64,000 nucleotides of DNA from Halarcobacter ebronensis. Lineage in GTDB: Bacteria > Campylobacterota > Campylobacteria > Campylobacterales > Arcobacteraceae. The notes below the pieces were generated by a model. That model had not been told where the DNA came from, did no database searches, and saw only the letters and a program-made list of their open reading frames with translations. Location of the stretch: positions 682,001 through 746,000 of the forward strand of contig NZ_CP053836.1 in NCBI RefSeq assembly GCF_013201825.1, given 5' to 3'. Below are positions 1 through 8,870 of this stretch, piece after piece; position 1 is the stretch's first letter, and each line of letters opens with the position of its first letter. Position numbers and translations under genes: made by a program.

Positions 1-133
1 CATACTCATGCTTTAATACCCCATCTATACCAATTCTCTCACAAATCCCTGATGCAAAAACTTTTTTTATCACTGGATTCATTAATTGATACTTTAATGA
101 TGAACTACCTGCGTTTAAAATAAATACTAACAT
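1..133 (-). CDS. ackA: acetate kinase, N-terminal part, cut by the window edge
   Basis: This is the first 44 codons of a second acetate kinase copy; the rest lies beyond the left edge. The start codon is at 131-133, 19 nt after the upstream pta stop. The visible protein has the acetate kinase N-terminal phosphate-binding signature NAGSSSLK. The DNA is identical to the start of the complete ackA at 2376-2508 (offset 2375), so this is the beginning of a tandem pta-ackA duplicate. Whether the remainder is intact cannot be seen. Confidence 0.9.
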   Translation of the reverse strand, partial: MLVFILNAGSSSLKYQLMNPVIKKVFASGICERIGIDGVLKHEY

Positions 134-152
134 GTCTTTTCCCCTTCTTTTA

Positions 153-1145
153 TTAACATTGTGTTGCTGTTATAGCTACTAAGTTTGCAATGTCTTCTAC
201 TGAACACCCTCTTGATAAGTCATTTACTGGTTTTGCTAATCCTTGTACAATTGGTCCATGCGCTTGTGCATTTGCAAATCTTTGTACTAATTTATACCCT
301 ATATTTCCAGATTGTAAATCAGGGAATACTAATATATTAGCTTTTCCTGCTACTTTTGAATCTGGCGCTTTTTTTGCTCCAATTGCTTCAACTATTGCTG
401 CATCCGCTTGCATCTCTCCATCAAAAGCAAAATCAACAGCTCTATCTTTTAATATTTGAACTGCCTCTTGTACTTTTGATACAAGTGGATGTGAAGCACT
501 TCCCATTGTAGAAAATGATAACATTGCTACTCTTGGCTCTAACCCTACAACTGATTTAGCTGTTGCTGCTGTACTAGAAGCAATGTCAGCTAATTGTTCT
601 GCTGTTGGTTCTGGTAATACTGCACAATCTGCAAACAATAGAAGTCCATTGTCTCCAAATTTACCATCTGCTGTTTCCATTACAAATGCTGATGATACAG
701 TTTTTATCCCTGGTGCTGTTTTTATTACTTGAATTCCTGCTCTTAATACATCAGCAGTTGGTGAGTTTGATCCTGCAACTAAGCCATCTGCATCACCTAG
801 TCTTACCATCATACAACCAAAAAATCTAGGCTCACTAGTCATAAGTTCAGTTGCCTCTTCTTTAGTCATACATTTAGATTTTCTTAATTCCATTAATTCG
901 TGAATATATTTATCTATTCCAGCATAAGATTTAGGATCGATAATCGTAGCACCTTCTATGTTGGCACCACATGAGTTTGCATCTGCTTTAATCTTCTCTT
1001 CGTTTCCAATTAAGATTACATTTGCAGTTTTCTCTTCCAAAACCATTGCCGTAGCTTTTAGGACTCTCTCATCCTCTGGTTCTGGAAGTACTATAGTTTT
1101 AAGCTCTCTTTTTGCATTCTCTTTAATACTCTCTATTAAACCCAT
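153..1145 (-). CDS. pta: phosphate acetyltransferase (copy B of a tandem duplicate)
   Basis: Converts acetyl-CoA and phosphate to acetyl phosphate and CoA, or the reverse for acetate assimilation, in the cytoplasm. At 330 residues it is the short Pta form made of the PTA_PTB catalytic domain only. Family motifs are visible: PEPEDERVL near residue 21, DADGLVAGS near 120 and the SFSTMGSASHPLV stretch near 215. The frame runs 17 codons upstream of 1145, but I start at 1145 because it has a clear ribosome site (AAGGGCAAGGA) and matches the start of copy A. It is followed 19 nt later by the truncated ackA at 1-133, so the operon is pta-ackA. The protein and DNA are identical to copy A at 2528-3520; only the upstream DNA differs. 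Confidence 0.93.
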   Translation of the reverse strand: MGLIESIKENAKRELKTIVLPEPEDERVLKATAMVLEEKTANVILIGNEEKIKADANSCGANIEGATIIDPKSYAGIDKYIHELMELRKSKCMTKEEATELMTSEPRFFGCMMVRLGDADGLVAGSNSPTADVLRAGIQVIKTAPGIKTVSSAFVMETADGKFGDNGLLLFADCAVLPEPTAEQLADIASSTAATAKSVVGLEPRVAMLSFSTMGSASHPLVSKVQEAVQILKDRAVDFAFDGEMQADAAIVEAIGAKKAPDSKVAGKANILVFPDLQSGNIGYKLVQRFANAQAHGPIVQGLAKPVNDLSRGCSVEDIANLVAITATQC

Positions 1146-1173
1146 TCCTTGCCCTTTCTTGTGAGTTGAATGA

Positions 1174-1207
1174 ATTATAATATTGAAGAGTAGCATATAA
1201 ATAGCAT
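1174..1207 (-). promoter_or_regulatory. acetate-box operator and -10 for pta copy B
   Basis: On the + strand TAGCAT occurs at 1191-1196 and 1202-1207, an 11-bp direct repeat with a 5-bp A/T spacer. Read in the direction of transcription, a consensus -10 (TATAAT, 1174-1179) lies 11 nt after the repeat. This is the layout of an OmpR/PhoB-type activator site replacing the -35. The same arrangement occurs upstream of pta copy A and the DUF4212-symporter operon. Function is inferred. Confidence 0.6.
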
Positions 1208-1314
1208 TTATCTAAAAGCAATTATTTTTTGAAAATTTTACACAAAAATGTTTCTAGATGTTAAAAATAGTTACTTTTGATAATAAAAATGGATTCTCTT
1301 TCTATTATAAATTG

Positions 1315-2508
1315 TTATGATTCCATAACAACTTTATAAGTGTCATTAGCAATTACATACTCTTCATTTGTTGGAATAACAAAGATTCTAGCAGCAGAAC
1401 TATTTGTTGCAATATCCCTTGCATCATTTCTATTTTTATTATTTTTGATTGGGTCTAAAACTAATCCCATACCATCAAGTCCAGTACAAACTATCTCTCT
1501 AATAAGTGCAGAGTTTTCACCAATACCACCAGTAAAACATAAAGCATCAACACCATCAAGTGCAGCAACATAAGAACCAACATATTTTTTGATATTATAA
1601 GCAACCATATCAACAGCTAATCTACATCTTTCATCATCGTGCATAGCAGCAAGAACTTCCCTTAAGTCAGAGGATTTTCCAGAGATTCCCAAGATACCAG
1701 ATTTTTTGTTCATAAGTTCAGTTATTTGGTCAATATCAAGTCCCTCTTGTTTCATCATATAACTAATTGCACCAGCACCAACATCTCCAGATCTAGTACC
1801 CATCATAAGACCTTGAACAGGAGTAAGACCCATTGAAGTATCAATTGATTTTCCATTTAATACAGCTGTTACAGATGAACCATTTCCTAAGTGACAAACA
1901 ATAATTCTTGTGTTTCTTTTTTTATCTAACATTTGTCTAGCTTCATTTGAAACATAGTAGTGGCTTGTCCCATGGAAACCATATTTTCTAATTTTGTGTT
2001 TAGTATATTGATCATAAGGCAAGGCATACATATAAGCATAATCAGGCATAGTTTGATGAAACACAGTATCAAAAACAGCAACATTTGGTTTTCCTGGAAG
2101 TAGCTCTTGACAAATTTTCATTCCTAAAATATTTGCAGGGTTATGCAGAGGTGCTAAGGGAATAAGCGCCTCAATTTTAGCAATAACCTCTTCTGTAACA
2201 AGTGTTGATTTTTGGAAAAACTCTCCACCATGGGCAACCCTATGTCCTGTTGCTTGGATACTATCAATTGAATCAATAACCTTACCTTCACCCACAGTTA
2301 AAGTAGATAAAACAGCTTCAATAGCTTCTTTGTGTGTAGGCATGTCAATCTCTAACTTAAGCTCTTTGCCATCCCCATACTCATGCTTTAATACCCCATC
2401 TATACCAATTCTCTCACAAATCCCTGATGCAAAAACTTTTTTTATCACTGGATTCATTAATTGATACTTTAATGATGAACTACCTGCGTTTAAAATAAAT
2501 ACTAACAT
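1315..2508 (-). CDS. ackA: acetate kinase (complete copy in operon with pta copy A)
   Basis: Catalyses acetyl phosphate plus ADP to acetate plus ATP, and the reverse, in the cytoplasm. At 397 residues it has the usual length. It has the ASKHA-fold signatures of acetate kinase: NAGSSSLK at 7-14, GHRVAHGG, FDTVFHQTMP around the catalytic Asp, KYGFHGTSH with the catalytic His, TRSGD with the active-site Arg, and PTNEEYVIA near the C-terminus. It starts 19 nt after the pta stop with a good ribosome site (AAGGGGAAAAG), so it is co-transcribed with pta copy A. It is a different protein from the ackA at 5121-6308, which is clearly diverged. Confidence 0.96.
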   Translation of the reverse strand: MLVFILNAGSSSLKYQLMNPVIKKVFASGICERIGIDGVLKHEYGDGKELKLEIDMPTHKEAIEAVLSTLTVGEGKVIDSIDSIQATGHRVAHGGEFFQKSTLVTEEVIAKIEALIPLAPLHNPANILGMKICQELLPGKPNVAVFDTVFHQTMPDYAYMYALPYDQYTKHKIRKYGFHGTSHYYVSNEARQMLDKKRNTRIIVCHLGNGSSVTAVLNGKSIDTSMGLTPVQGLMMGTRSGDVGAGAISYMMKQEGLDIDQITELMNKKSGILGISGKSSDLREVLAAMHDDERCRLAVDMVAYNIKKYVGSYVAALDGVDALCFTGGIGENSALIREIVCTGLDGMGLVLDPIKNNKNRNDARDIATNSSAARIFVIPTNEEYVIANDTYKVVMES

Positions 2509-2527
2509 GTCTTTTCCCCTTCTTTTA

Positions 2528-3520
2528 TTAACATTGTGTTGCTGTTATAGCTACTAAGTTTGCAATGTCTTCTACTGAACACCCTCTTGATAAGTCATTT
2601 ACTGGTTTTGCTAATCCTTGTACAATTGGTCCATGCGCTTGTGCATTTGCAAATCTTTGTACTAATTTATACCCTATATTTCCAGATTGTAAATCAGGGA
2701 ATACTAATATATTAGCTTTTCCTGCTACTTTTGAATCTGGCGCTTTTTTTGCTCCAATTGCTTCAACTATTGCTGCATCCGCTTGCATCTCTCCATCAAA
2801 AGCAAAATCAACAGCTCTATCTTTTAATATTTGAACTGCCTCTTGTACTTTTGATACAAGTGGATGTGAAGCACTTCCCATTGTAGAAAATGATAACATT
2901 GCTACTCTTGGCTCTAACCCTACAACTGATTTAGCTGTTGCTGCTGTACTAGAAGCAATGTCAGCTAATTGTTCTGCTGTTGGTTCTGGTAATACTGCAC
3001 AATCTGCAAACAATAGAAGTCCATTGTCTCCAAATTTACCATCTGCTGTTTCCATTACAAATGCTGATGATACAGTTTTTATCCCTGGTGCTGTTTTTAT
3101 TACTTGAATTCCTGCTCTTAATACATCAGCAGTTGGTGAGTTTGATCCTGCAACTAAGCCATCTGCATCACCTAGTCTTACCATCATACAACCAAAAAAT
3201 CTAGGCTCACTAGTCATAAGTTCAGTTGCCTCTTCTTTAGTCATACATTTAGATTTTCTTAATTCCATTAATTCGTGAATATATTTATCTATTCCAGCAT
3301 AAGATTTAGGATCGATAATCGTAGCACCTTCTATGTTGGCACCACATGAGTTTGCATCTGCTTTAATCTTCTCTTCGTTTCCAATTAAGATTACATTTGC
3401 AGTTTTCTCTTCCAAAACCATTGCCGTAGCTTTTAGGACTCTCTCATCCTCTGGTTCTGGAAGTACTATAGTTTTAAGCTCTCTTTTTGCATTCTCTTTA
3501 ATACTCTCTATTAAACCCAT
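2528..3520 (-). CDS. pta: phosphate acetyltransferase (copy A)
   Basis: Acetyl-CoA/acetyl phosphate interconversion, first gene of a pta-ackA operon. It is a 330-residue short-form Pta with the same motifs as copy B. The ribosome site AAGGAAGCGA lies just before the ATG. Coding DNA is identical to copy B throughout; identity stops one base upstream of the start codon, and beyond that the two 5' regions are related but diverged. The upstream region carries the same direct-repeat operator as copy B. The identity suggests recent homogenisation or, less interestingly, an assembly issue. Confidence 0.95.
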   Translation of the reverse strand: MGLIESIKENAKRELKTIVLPEPEDERVLKATAMVLEEKTANVILIGNEEKIKADANSCGANIEGATIIDPKSYAGIDKYIHELMELRKSKCMTKEEATELMTSEPRFFGCMMVRLGDADGLVAGSNSPTADVLRAGIQVIKTAPGIKTVSSAFVMETADGKFGDNGLLLFADCAVLPEPTAEQLADIASSTAATAKSVVGLEPRVAMLSFSTMGSASHPLVSKVQEAVQILKDRAVDFAFDGEMQADAAIVEAIGAKKAPDSKVAGKANILVFPDLQSGNIGYKLVQRFANAQAHGPIVQGLAKPVNDLSRGCSVEDIANLVAITATQC

Positions 3521-3541
3521 TATTCGCTTCCTTCATTATAA

Positions 3542-3575
3542 ATTACATAATGAAAGCGTAGCATAAAAATAGCAT
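3542..3575 (-). promoter_or_regulatory. acetate-box operator and -10 for pta copy A
   Basis: TAGCAT at 3559-3564 and 3570-3575 (+ strand) form an 11-bp direct repeat. In the reading direction a -10-like TGTAAT (3542-3547) follows after exactly 11 nt, the same spacing as at pta copy B and the DUF4212-symporter operon. The predicted transcript start is only about 15 nt before the start codon. Inferred operator. Confidence 0.6.
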
Positions 3576-3670
3576 TTTAAATAGTTTTAGAGATAAAGAA
3601 TTTTAATTTTCCTATTAAGTGTTTAGAATAAAGACACTATTTTTACATAATGTGACTTTTGTTACTTTTC

Positions 3671-3985
3671 TTAACAACACTCCTGCTCACATTTACTTAA
3701 AGCATGAATTGCCTCTTCATCTTCTGCTTTTTCAAAAAGTTCATCAAGATAGAAACTATTTGAACATACCAAATACAGTAACTCCTCTTTTGTATCTGCT
3801 TTTGGATCTCTTGTATAATATGCTTGAGGAATCATTGGAATGATTTTTTTCCAATAGATATTCATATTTTTTGGATTTTCAAGAACCCTTAACATATTAT
3901 CAATAACAACACAAGCATTTTCAAAACAATCTATGTTTTTAAAACTCTCATAACTCTCATCTACTTTAATCTCTAATTTAGACAT
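3671..3985 (-). CDS. cowN: CowN-family nitrogen-fixation-sustaining protein
   Basis: I recognise the small CowN family, which lets nitrogenase keep working in the presence of carbon monoxide. The 104-residue protein has the family pattern: YESFKNIDCFENA near residue 12, a region ending with LYLVCSNSFYLDELFEKAEDEEAI, and the C-terminal ECEQ-CC-like ending (KCEQECC). There is no signal peptide or membrane segment, so it is cytoplasmic. The start has a strong ribosome site (GGAGGAGG). It is a lone gene, divergent from the AraC regulator, and no nif gene is in the window. No sigma-54 type -24/-12 promoter is visible upstream; TATAAT-like sequences are present instead. Confidence 0.8.
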   Translation of the reverse strand: MSKLEIKVDESYESFKNIDCFENACVVIDNMLRVLENPKNMNIYWKKIIPMIPQAYYTRDPKADTKEELLYLVCSNSFYLDELFEKAEDEEAIHALSKCEQECC

Positions 3986-4104
3986 TAATCCTCCTCCAAA
4001 TAATTTTTATACATTAAATTGTAGAAATTATACACAATCAAGACTGCAAGTATATGTTATAATGTGAAATATCTATTGACATTTTACGAAATAGGGGTAA
4101 TTTT

Positions 4105-5106
4105 ATGGTAAAAGTCTCATCTGTAACCTTTCATTATGTATTAAAAGCTCTTCAAGCAAATACAAAAATATCTATTGAAGAGATGTTAGAGGTTGCAAAT
4201 TTAGACAAAGAGATTATTCTAAGAACTGATTATCAAATAAATAGTAGAAAACTATCTGAAATCTTTAAATATTGTATGGAAAAAAGCAATGATTTTTCTC
4301 TCTCTTTAAAAATTGGAAGTTCTATAACCTATCACTCTTTAGGTATTCTTGGTTATTTAATGTTAAATGCAGATTCCTTAAAAGATATGATAGAGAAGTT
4401 TAATTATTATCAGAATTTAATTAGTGGATTTGTTAAGTTTCATTTAGAACTAAGTGAAGAGTACTATAAACTTTCAATTTATATCAATGAAAATCCATCT
4501 ATTCCTGTACCAAGTTTTCATGCAGAAGTTCACTTAAGTGCAATTCTTTCAATTCTTTCTCAAATAGTAGATAAGAAAATTGTTCCAGATAAAACCTACT
4601 TTTCAGGGGAGAGAGTTTCCCACTTAGATGAGTATAAAAAGATATTTGGGGAGAGAATCTTTTTTGATGCAGGTGAAAACTCTATATTTTTTAACCATAG
4701 AACACTCTTAACAAAAGTTGATAATTCAAATCCAGCAATGCTTGAGTATTTTAAGATGCAAGCAAATAAAATTTTAGATGATATGAAAGAGAGCTCTTGT
4801 TATAGTAAAGTAAAAAGAGAGATACTTAAAAATATTGGTGAAAATGAGATAAGTATAGAGTTTATTGCTCAAAAATTAGGGATGGGAACTAGAACTTTAC
4901 AATATAGTTTAAAACAAGAGAACAAAAAATTTAGAGATGCACTTTTATCTGTTAGAATGAATTTAGCAAATCACTATATAAACAATACCAAAATGGATTT
5001 TAGCAGTATTGCTTTTTATTTAGGATATAGCGAACCAAGCTCTTTCTTTAGAGCATATAAAAACTATTTTGATAAAACACCAACGCAGAATTTAAAATTA
5101 AAGTAA
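4105..5106 (+). CDS. AraC-family transcriptional regulator (arabinose-binding-domain type)
   Basis: A cytoplasmic DNA-binding regulator of 333 residues. The N-terminal two thirds (about 20-200) look like the Arabinose_bd domain found in OruR/ArgR-type AraC regulators. The last ~95 residues form a double helix-turn-helix, with the first around QKLGMGTRTLQYSLKQE and the second ending in the typical AFYLGYSEPSSFFRAYKNYF motif. The start has the ribosome site AGGGG. It is divergent from cowN and convergent with the third ackA, with a shared terminator. It may control cowN or the acetate genes, but the sequence does not decide this. Confidence 0.88.
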   Translation: MVKVSSVTFHYVLKALQANTKISIEEMLEVANLDKEIILRTDYQINSRKLSEIFKYCMEKSNDFSLSLKIGSSITYHSLGILGYLMLNADSLKDMIEKFNYYQNLISGFVKFHLELSEEYYKLSIYINENPSIPVPSFHAEVHLSAILSILSQIVDKKIVPDKTYFSGERVSHLDEYKKIFGERIFFDAGENSIFFNHRTLLTKVDNSNPAMLEYFKMQANKILDDMKESSCYSKVKREILKNIGENEISIEFIAQKLGMGTRTLQYSLKQENKKFRDALLSVRMNLANHYINNTKMDFSSIAFYLGYSEPSSFFRAYKNYFDKTPTQNLKLK

Positions 5107-5127
5107 AAGAGAGAACTCTTTTACTTT
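5100..5127. terminator. bidirectional terminator between araC-type gene and ackA
   Basis: A perfect 12-bp stem (AAAGTAAAAGAG / CTCTTTTACTTT, loop AGAA) is rich in A on one side and T on the other, so it can work in both directions. It contains the stop codons of both convergent genes. A nearly identical stem sits between mqo and pncC at 19616-19642. Confidence 0.8.
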
Positions 5128-6308
5128 ACAAGTTTATATGTGTCTTGAGCAATTACATACTCTTCTTTTGTAGGGATAACATAGATTTTAACTTTAGAAC
5201 TATCTTTGTTTATCTCCCTATTTGTACTCTCTCTTATTTTGTTTTTCTTTTTATCAATTTCTACACCTAAGAATTCAAGACCAGTACAAACTTTTTCTCT
5301 AATTAAGTCAGCATTTTCTCCAATTCCAGCTGTAAAACATATAGCATCAACTCCACCTAATACAGCTGTGTATGAAGCAATATATTTTCTAATTCTATTA
5401 CAAAGCATCTCTATACAAATTTTTGATCTATGATCTCCTTCATTAGCTGCTCTAATAACTTCTCTTAAATCAGATGAAATTCCAGAAATTCCCAAGATTC
5501 CTGATTTTTTATTTAAATAATCAATAATATGGTGAGTATCCATACCCTTTTTTTCCATTAGATATGGCACAACACCTGCATCAATATCTCCACTTCTTGT
5601 TCCCATAATAAGACCTTCAAGTGGAGTTAATCCCATTGTTGTATCAACTGATTTACCATTTTTAACAGCACAAATTGATGAACCATTTCCTAAGTGACAA
5701 ACAATAACTTTTGTATCTTTTTTATCCAACATTTTAATTGCTTCACCTGAAACATAGAAGTGGCTTGTTCCATGGAAACCATATTTTCTTAAATGGTGTT
5801 CTGTATAGTCTTCATGGGGAACAGCATAAAGGTAGTTTTCTTCAGGCATTGTTTGGTGAAATGCTGTATCAAATACTGCAACATTTGGTTTTCCAGGCAT
5901 TAGCTCTTGACAAATATTAATACCTAAAATATGTGCAGGGTTGTGTAATGGTGCAAGTGGAATAAGCTCTTCAATTTTTCTGATTACACTTTTATTTATT
6001 AGTGTTGATCTTTTAAAATACTCTCCACCATGAACAACTCTGTGTCCAATAGCTGAAATTTCATCAATACTTGCAATTACTTGTGTATCATCATGTGTTA
6101 GGATATTTAACATAAACTCTATTGCTTCTTTGTGTGTAGGCATTGGATGATCAATTACCAATTTTCTATACTCAGCAATCTCGTGTTTCATTACTCCATC
6201 AATACCAATTCTCTCACAAAGTCCAGAAGCTTTAACCTCTCCTGTTTCAGCATTAATTAATTGATATTTTAGTGATGAACTACCTGCATTTAAAACAAGA
6301 ATTAACAT
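5121..6308 (-). CDS. ackA: acetate kinase paralogue, stand-alone
   Basis: A 395-residue acetate kinase with all signature segments: NAGSSSLK at 7-14, GHRVVHGG, FDTAFHQTMP, KYGFHGTSH, TRSGD and PTKEEYVIA. It has diverged from the pta-linked AckA, for example in the ADP-side segments and the C-terminal third. It is not followed or preceded by a pta. It lies downstream of the exonuclease and DUF294 genes that follow actP, all in the same direction with a 75-bp gap, so it may belong to an acetate-uptake transcript or have its own promoter. A propionate preference is possible, but residues alone do not show it. Confidence 0.93.
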   Translation of the reverse strand: MLILVLNAGSSSLKYQLINAETGEVKASGLCERIGIDGVMKHEIAEYRKLVIDHPMPTHKEAIEFMLNILTHDDTQVIASIDEISAIGHRVVHGGEYFKRSTLINKSVIRKIEELIPLAPLHNPAHILGINICQELMPGKPNVAVFDTAFHQTMPEENYLYAVPHEDYTEHHLRKYGFHGTSHFYVSGEAIKMLDKKDTKVIVCHLGNGSSICAVKNGKSVDTTMGLTPLEGLIMGTRSGDIDAGVVPYLMEKKGMDTHHIIDYLNKKSGILGISGISSDLREVIRAANEGDHRSKICIEMLCNRIRKYIASYTAVLGGVDAICFTAGIGENADLIREKVCTGLEFLGVEIDKKKNKIRESTNREINKDSSKVKIYVIPTKEEYVIAQDTYKLVK

Positions 6309-6383
6309 CGACTCTCTCCTTTATATTGTGTAAAATTTATATTTTTTCTAAGATGTATGTATGTTGTATATCAACAAAAGTAT

Positions 6384-7004
6384 CTATTTTATTTTAACTT
6401 TTGGTTGATTTTTGAGTTTAATAAACATCATAGCGGTCATGATTGCATCATTATATGCATCATGTTTTCCCATAGTGGGAATTTGTAACTCTCTCATAAT
6501 TGTATCAAATCTTAGGTCAATATTACTTTGAGGAATTTTTTCAATTTTCCAATCATGATATATTGCAGAGACTTCATAGGCTCTATTTGGTAGTTTTATA
6601 CCAATTTTGGGTTTTAAATATTTATTTATCATAGCAAGGTCAAACTCTAAAAAATAACCTACAAGTTTTCTATTTCCTATAAATTCAAGAAATTCATTAA
6701 TAACGTTATCAATATCTTCTGCCTCTTCCAAATCACACTCTCTTATGTGATGAACTTTTATAGCTTCCTCTTGAAGTTTTGTTTTTGGTTTTATAAACTT
6801 AATAAATTTTTTACTTGAAAGAATAGTATTCTCTTTTATTATAACAGCACCAATTGAGATAATATCATCTTTTTTTGGGTTTAATCCTGTGGTTTCGCAA
6901 TCAAAACAGACATACTCCTCACAAGAAGGTTTATCAAAAAGATATAGATATTTTTCATCTTTTAGATTTTTTTTATTAAAGTAGTTTTCTATCTTTTTAA
7001 ACAT
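6384..7004 (-). CDS. DEDDh 3'-5' exonuclease (DnaQ/PolC epsilon-like), actP-linked
   Basis: A 206-residue DnaQ-like exonuclease. The Exo I motif is DCETTG (Asp35, Glu37), the Exo II region is GYFLEFD, and Exo III is HDAYNDA near residue 181, so the DEDDh metal-binding set is complete. It is too short and lacks the subunit-binding tail expected for a replicative epsilon. It overlaps the upstream DUF294 gene by 8 nt and is certainly co-transcribed. The pairing of such an exonuclease with a DUF294 protein beside an acetate symporter is known from many proteobacteria, but its role is not clear. A paralogue with the same neighbours is at 11087-11719. Confidence 0.85.
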   Translation of the reverse strand: MFKKIENYFNKKNLKDEKYLYLFDKPSCEEYVCFDCETTGLNPKKDDIISIGAVIIKENTILSSKKFIKFIKPKTKLQEEAIKVHHIRECDLEEAEDIDNVINEFLEFIGNRKLVGYFLEFDLAMINKYLKPKIGIKLPNRAYEVSAIYHDWKIEKIPQSNIDLRFDTIMRELQIPTMGKHDAYNDAIMTAMMFIKLKNQPKVKIK

Positions 7005-8838
7005 AATTTAACTTATAGTGGTGTTCAAGTTTTTTCTTTAATTTATTAACAATTTTAAAACTATCTTTTAGTAAATCTTTTTCCATTGTTGTAAGATTTT
7101 CTGGGTTTATATAGTTGTCAATTTTTTTGCCGCTATCTAGTTTTTCCAGATTTGATTTTAGTTTTAAAGTTAGTAAAAAGTTAAAAGCTTCAGTTATTTC
7201 AGAGGCAAACTCTTTATCAAACTCTCCTTTTTTTTCTAACTCTTGGATTCTTTTTAGGGTGTTTACTCTCATTAATTTATGCTCTAAACTAAGAGTTCTG
7301 ATACTTTGAACTATAATAAAAATACCACCTTTTTTGATATCTATTTCATCTTTGTGCTCTTTATCTTTTGAGTCAAAAACAAATCCATCAAAAAAACCAA
7401 GGGGAACATTAAAGTCCATAATGATTTTTGCAAAGTGCATATAAAAGGTTTTTGAAGTTGAACCTATTTTAAAAAGATACTCTTTTAACTCATCTAAAAG
7501 TACTCTATTTCCTGAAGCACATACAGCATCATAAAAAATAGCAAGATTCATAAAATTATCACCACTTGGTTTCATTACCCATTCATAAATTAAATCTTTA
7601 AAATCTTTTAATCTTCTACACCAATAAGGGTTTGAAACCATAATATTTCCTTCACATCTAGGAAATCCAAAATCAACCAAAGTCTCTGTGTATAGTTTTG
7701 CAAACTCTTCTATTTGTTCTTGCGTACACTCACAAGAATCATCAATAAGTAATGCATTATCTTGGTCAGTTTTTAATATTTGTTCACCTCTTCCTTCACT
7801 TCCCATTACAAGAAGAGCTGATTTTCCAATTAACTCTTTTGGAGCTAACATAAGGAAAAGTTTATTCATCACTTTTCTATTTAGTTGATTGATTAATCTT
7901 GAAATAAAATCAACTTTTACACCTTTTGCGTGAAGGGATTTAATTATTTTATTAAATGATTGGCTTGCTTTTTTAAGTTCTTCAATATTTTTTGCATTAT
8001 CAATCTCATTTGAGACAGAAAAAGTATGGGTTGCAAAAAATGAAGAGAGTGAAATTTGATCAATAATTCCAACTATTTCATCTTTGTTATTTTTTACAAC
8101 TAAACGTTTTAATCTATGTTTTGTCATAAGAAGTTGGGCATTAAACAAAAAATCATTTTCATTTACATACTTAAGTCCTGAGTTTGAAATCTTTCCAACT
8201 ATATCATCAAAATCCATTCTGTTTAAAATAACTTTTTCTCTAAAATCAGAGTCAGTTACAATATGAATCTCATCTTTGTTATCCTTTAACAAAAGAGTTG
8301 GAACTCTTTCATCTTTTATTATTTGTACTGCTTCAAAAATTGTGGTTTCAAAAGGAACTATTACAGCTCTATGTACATTTGCATCTTTTACTTTTGCAAC
8401 CATCATATTTGCTAAATCTTTGTTCTTTTCATTATCCATATTTGCATTTAGTTTTTGTGAAATTGATTGAAAGAAAAAACTCTCTAAAGCTGGATTTTCA
8501 TGTAAGATTTTTATAAATGCAGCCCTTGGTAGAATATAACAAATTGTCTCTTGAGCAGTTACAAACGAGTATTTTGAACGGTTTTCTATAAGTGAAATTG
8601 GATCAAAAATTTCACTATTTGAGTAAATAGAGATTACTTCCTCTGCTTGTTTTTCTTGTACAATTCCTTTGATGATAAAGTAAAGATTTTTGGGTTCAAC
8701 TCCCTCTTGTTGGAGAATAACATCTTTTTTTAAATAGATAATATCAAGATTTTCTGCAAAAAAATCTAGTTGAGACTTTGTAAGATTATCAAAAGGTGGA
8801 ATCTCTTTTATAAAAGCTATTTGTTCATGTATGCTCAT
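6997..8838 (-). CDS. cNMP-binding / CBS pair / DUF294 nucleotidyltransferase-like protein (copy 1)
   Basis: A 613-residue cytoplasmic multidomain regulator. Order: cyclic-nucleotide-binding-like domain (about 10-130), two CBS domains (about 150-270), a GlnD-like nucleotidyltransferase domain with GSEGR at 346-350 and TDQDNAL at 357-363, and a helical DUF294 C-terminal domain (about 450-600). The nucleotidyltransferase signature (GS..R.EQ...TDQDNA) is intact, so it may transfer a nucleotide to a protein partner; this is family-based inference. It lies 64 nt after actP and overlaps the exonuclease. Its likely role is adjusting acetate uptake to the energy state through CBS ligand binding. Confidence 0.87.
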   Translation of the reverse strand: MSIHEQIAFIKEIPPFDNLTKSQLDFFAENLDIIYLKKDVILQQEGVEPKNLYFIIKGIVQEKQAEEVISIYSNSEIFDPISLIENRSKYSFVTAQETICYILPRAAFIKILHENPALESFFFQSISQKLNANMDNEKNKDLANMMVAKVKDANVHRAVIVPFETTIFEAVQIIKDERVPTLLLKDNKDEIHIVTDSDFREKVILNRMDFDDIVGKISNSGLKYVNENDFLFNAQLLMTKHRLKRLVVKNNKDEIVGIIDQISLSSFFATHTFSVSNEIDNAKNIEELKKASQSFNKIIKSLHAKGVKVDFISRLINQLNRKVMNKLFLMLAPKELIGKSALLVMGSEGRGEQILKTDQDNALLIDDSCECTQEQIEEFAKLYTETLVDFGFPRCEGNIMVSNPYWCRRLKDFKDLIYEWVMKPSGDNFMNLAIFYDAVCASGNRVLLDELKEYLFKIGSTSKTFYMHFAKIIMDFNVPLGFFDGFVFDSKDKEHKDEIDIKKGGIFIIVQSIRTLSLEHKLMRVNTLKRIQELEKKGEFDKEFASEITEAFNFLLTLKLKSNLEKLDSGKKIDNYINPENLTTMEKDLLKDSFKIVNKLKKKLEHHYKLNYV

Positions 8839-8870
8839 TTTATACCTCTTCGCCCTTTGAAAATTTTACA

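Noticed and set aside
190-1164. Open frames on the + strand inside both pta copies
   Set aside because: They are antisense shadows of pta with low-complexity translations and occur in both copies only because the DNA is identical.
3986-4104. Sigma-54 (NifA-type) promoter for cowN
   Set aside because: A TTGCA is present on the minus strand but no GG-containing -24 element lies at the right distance.
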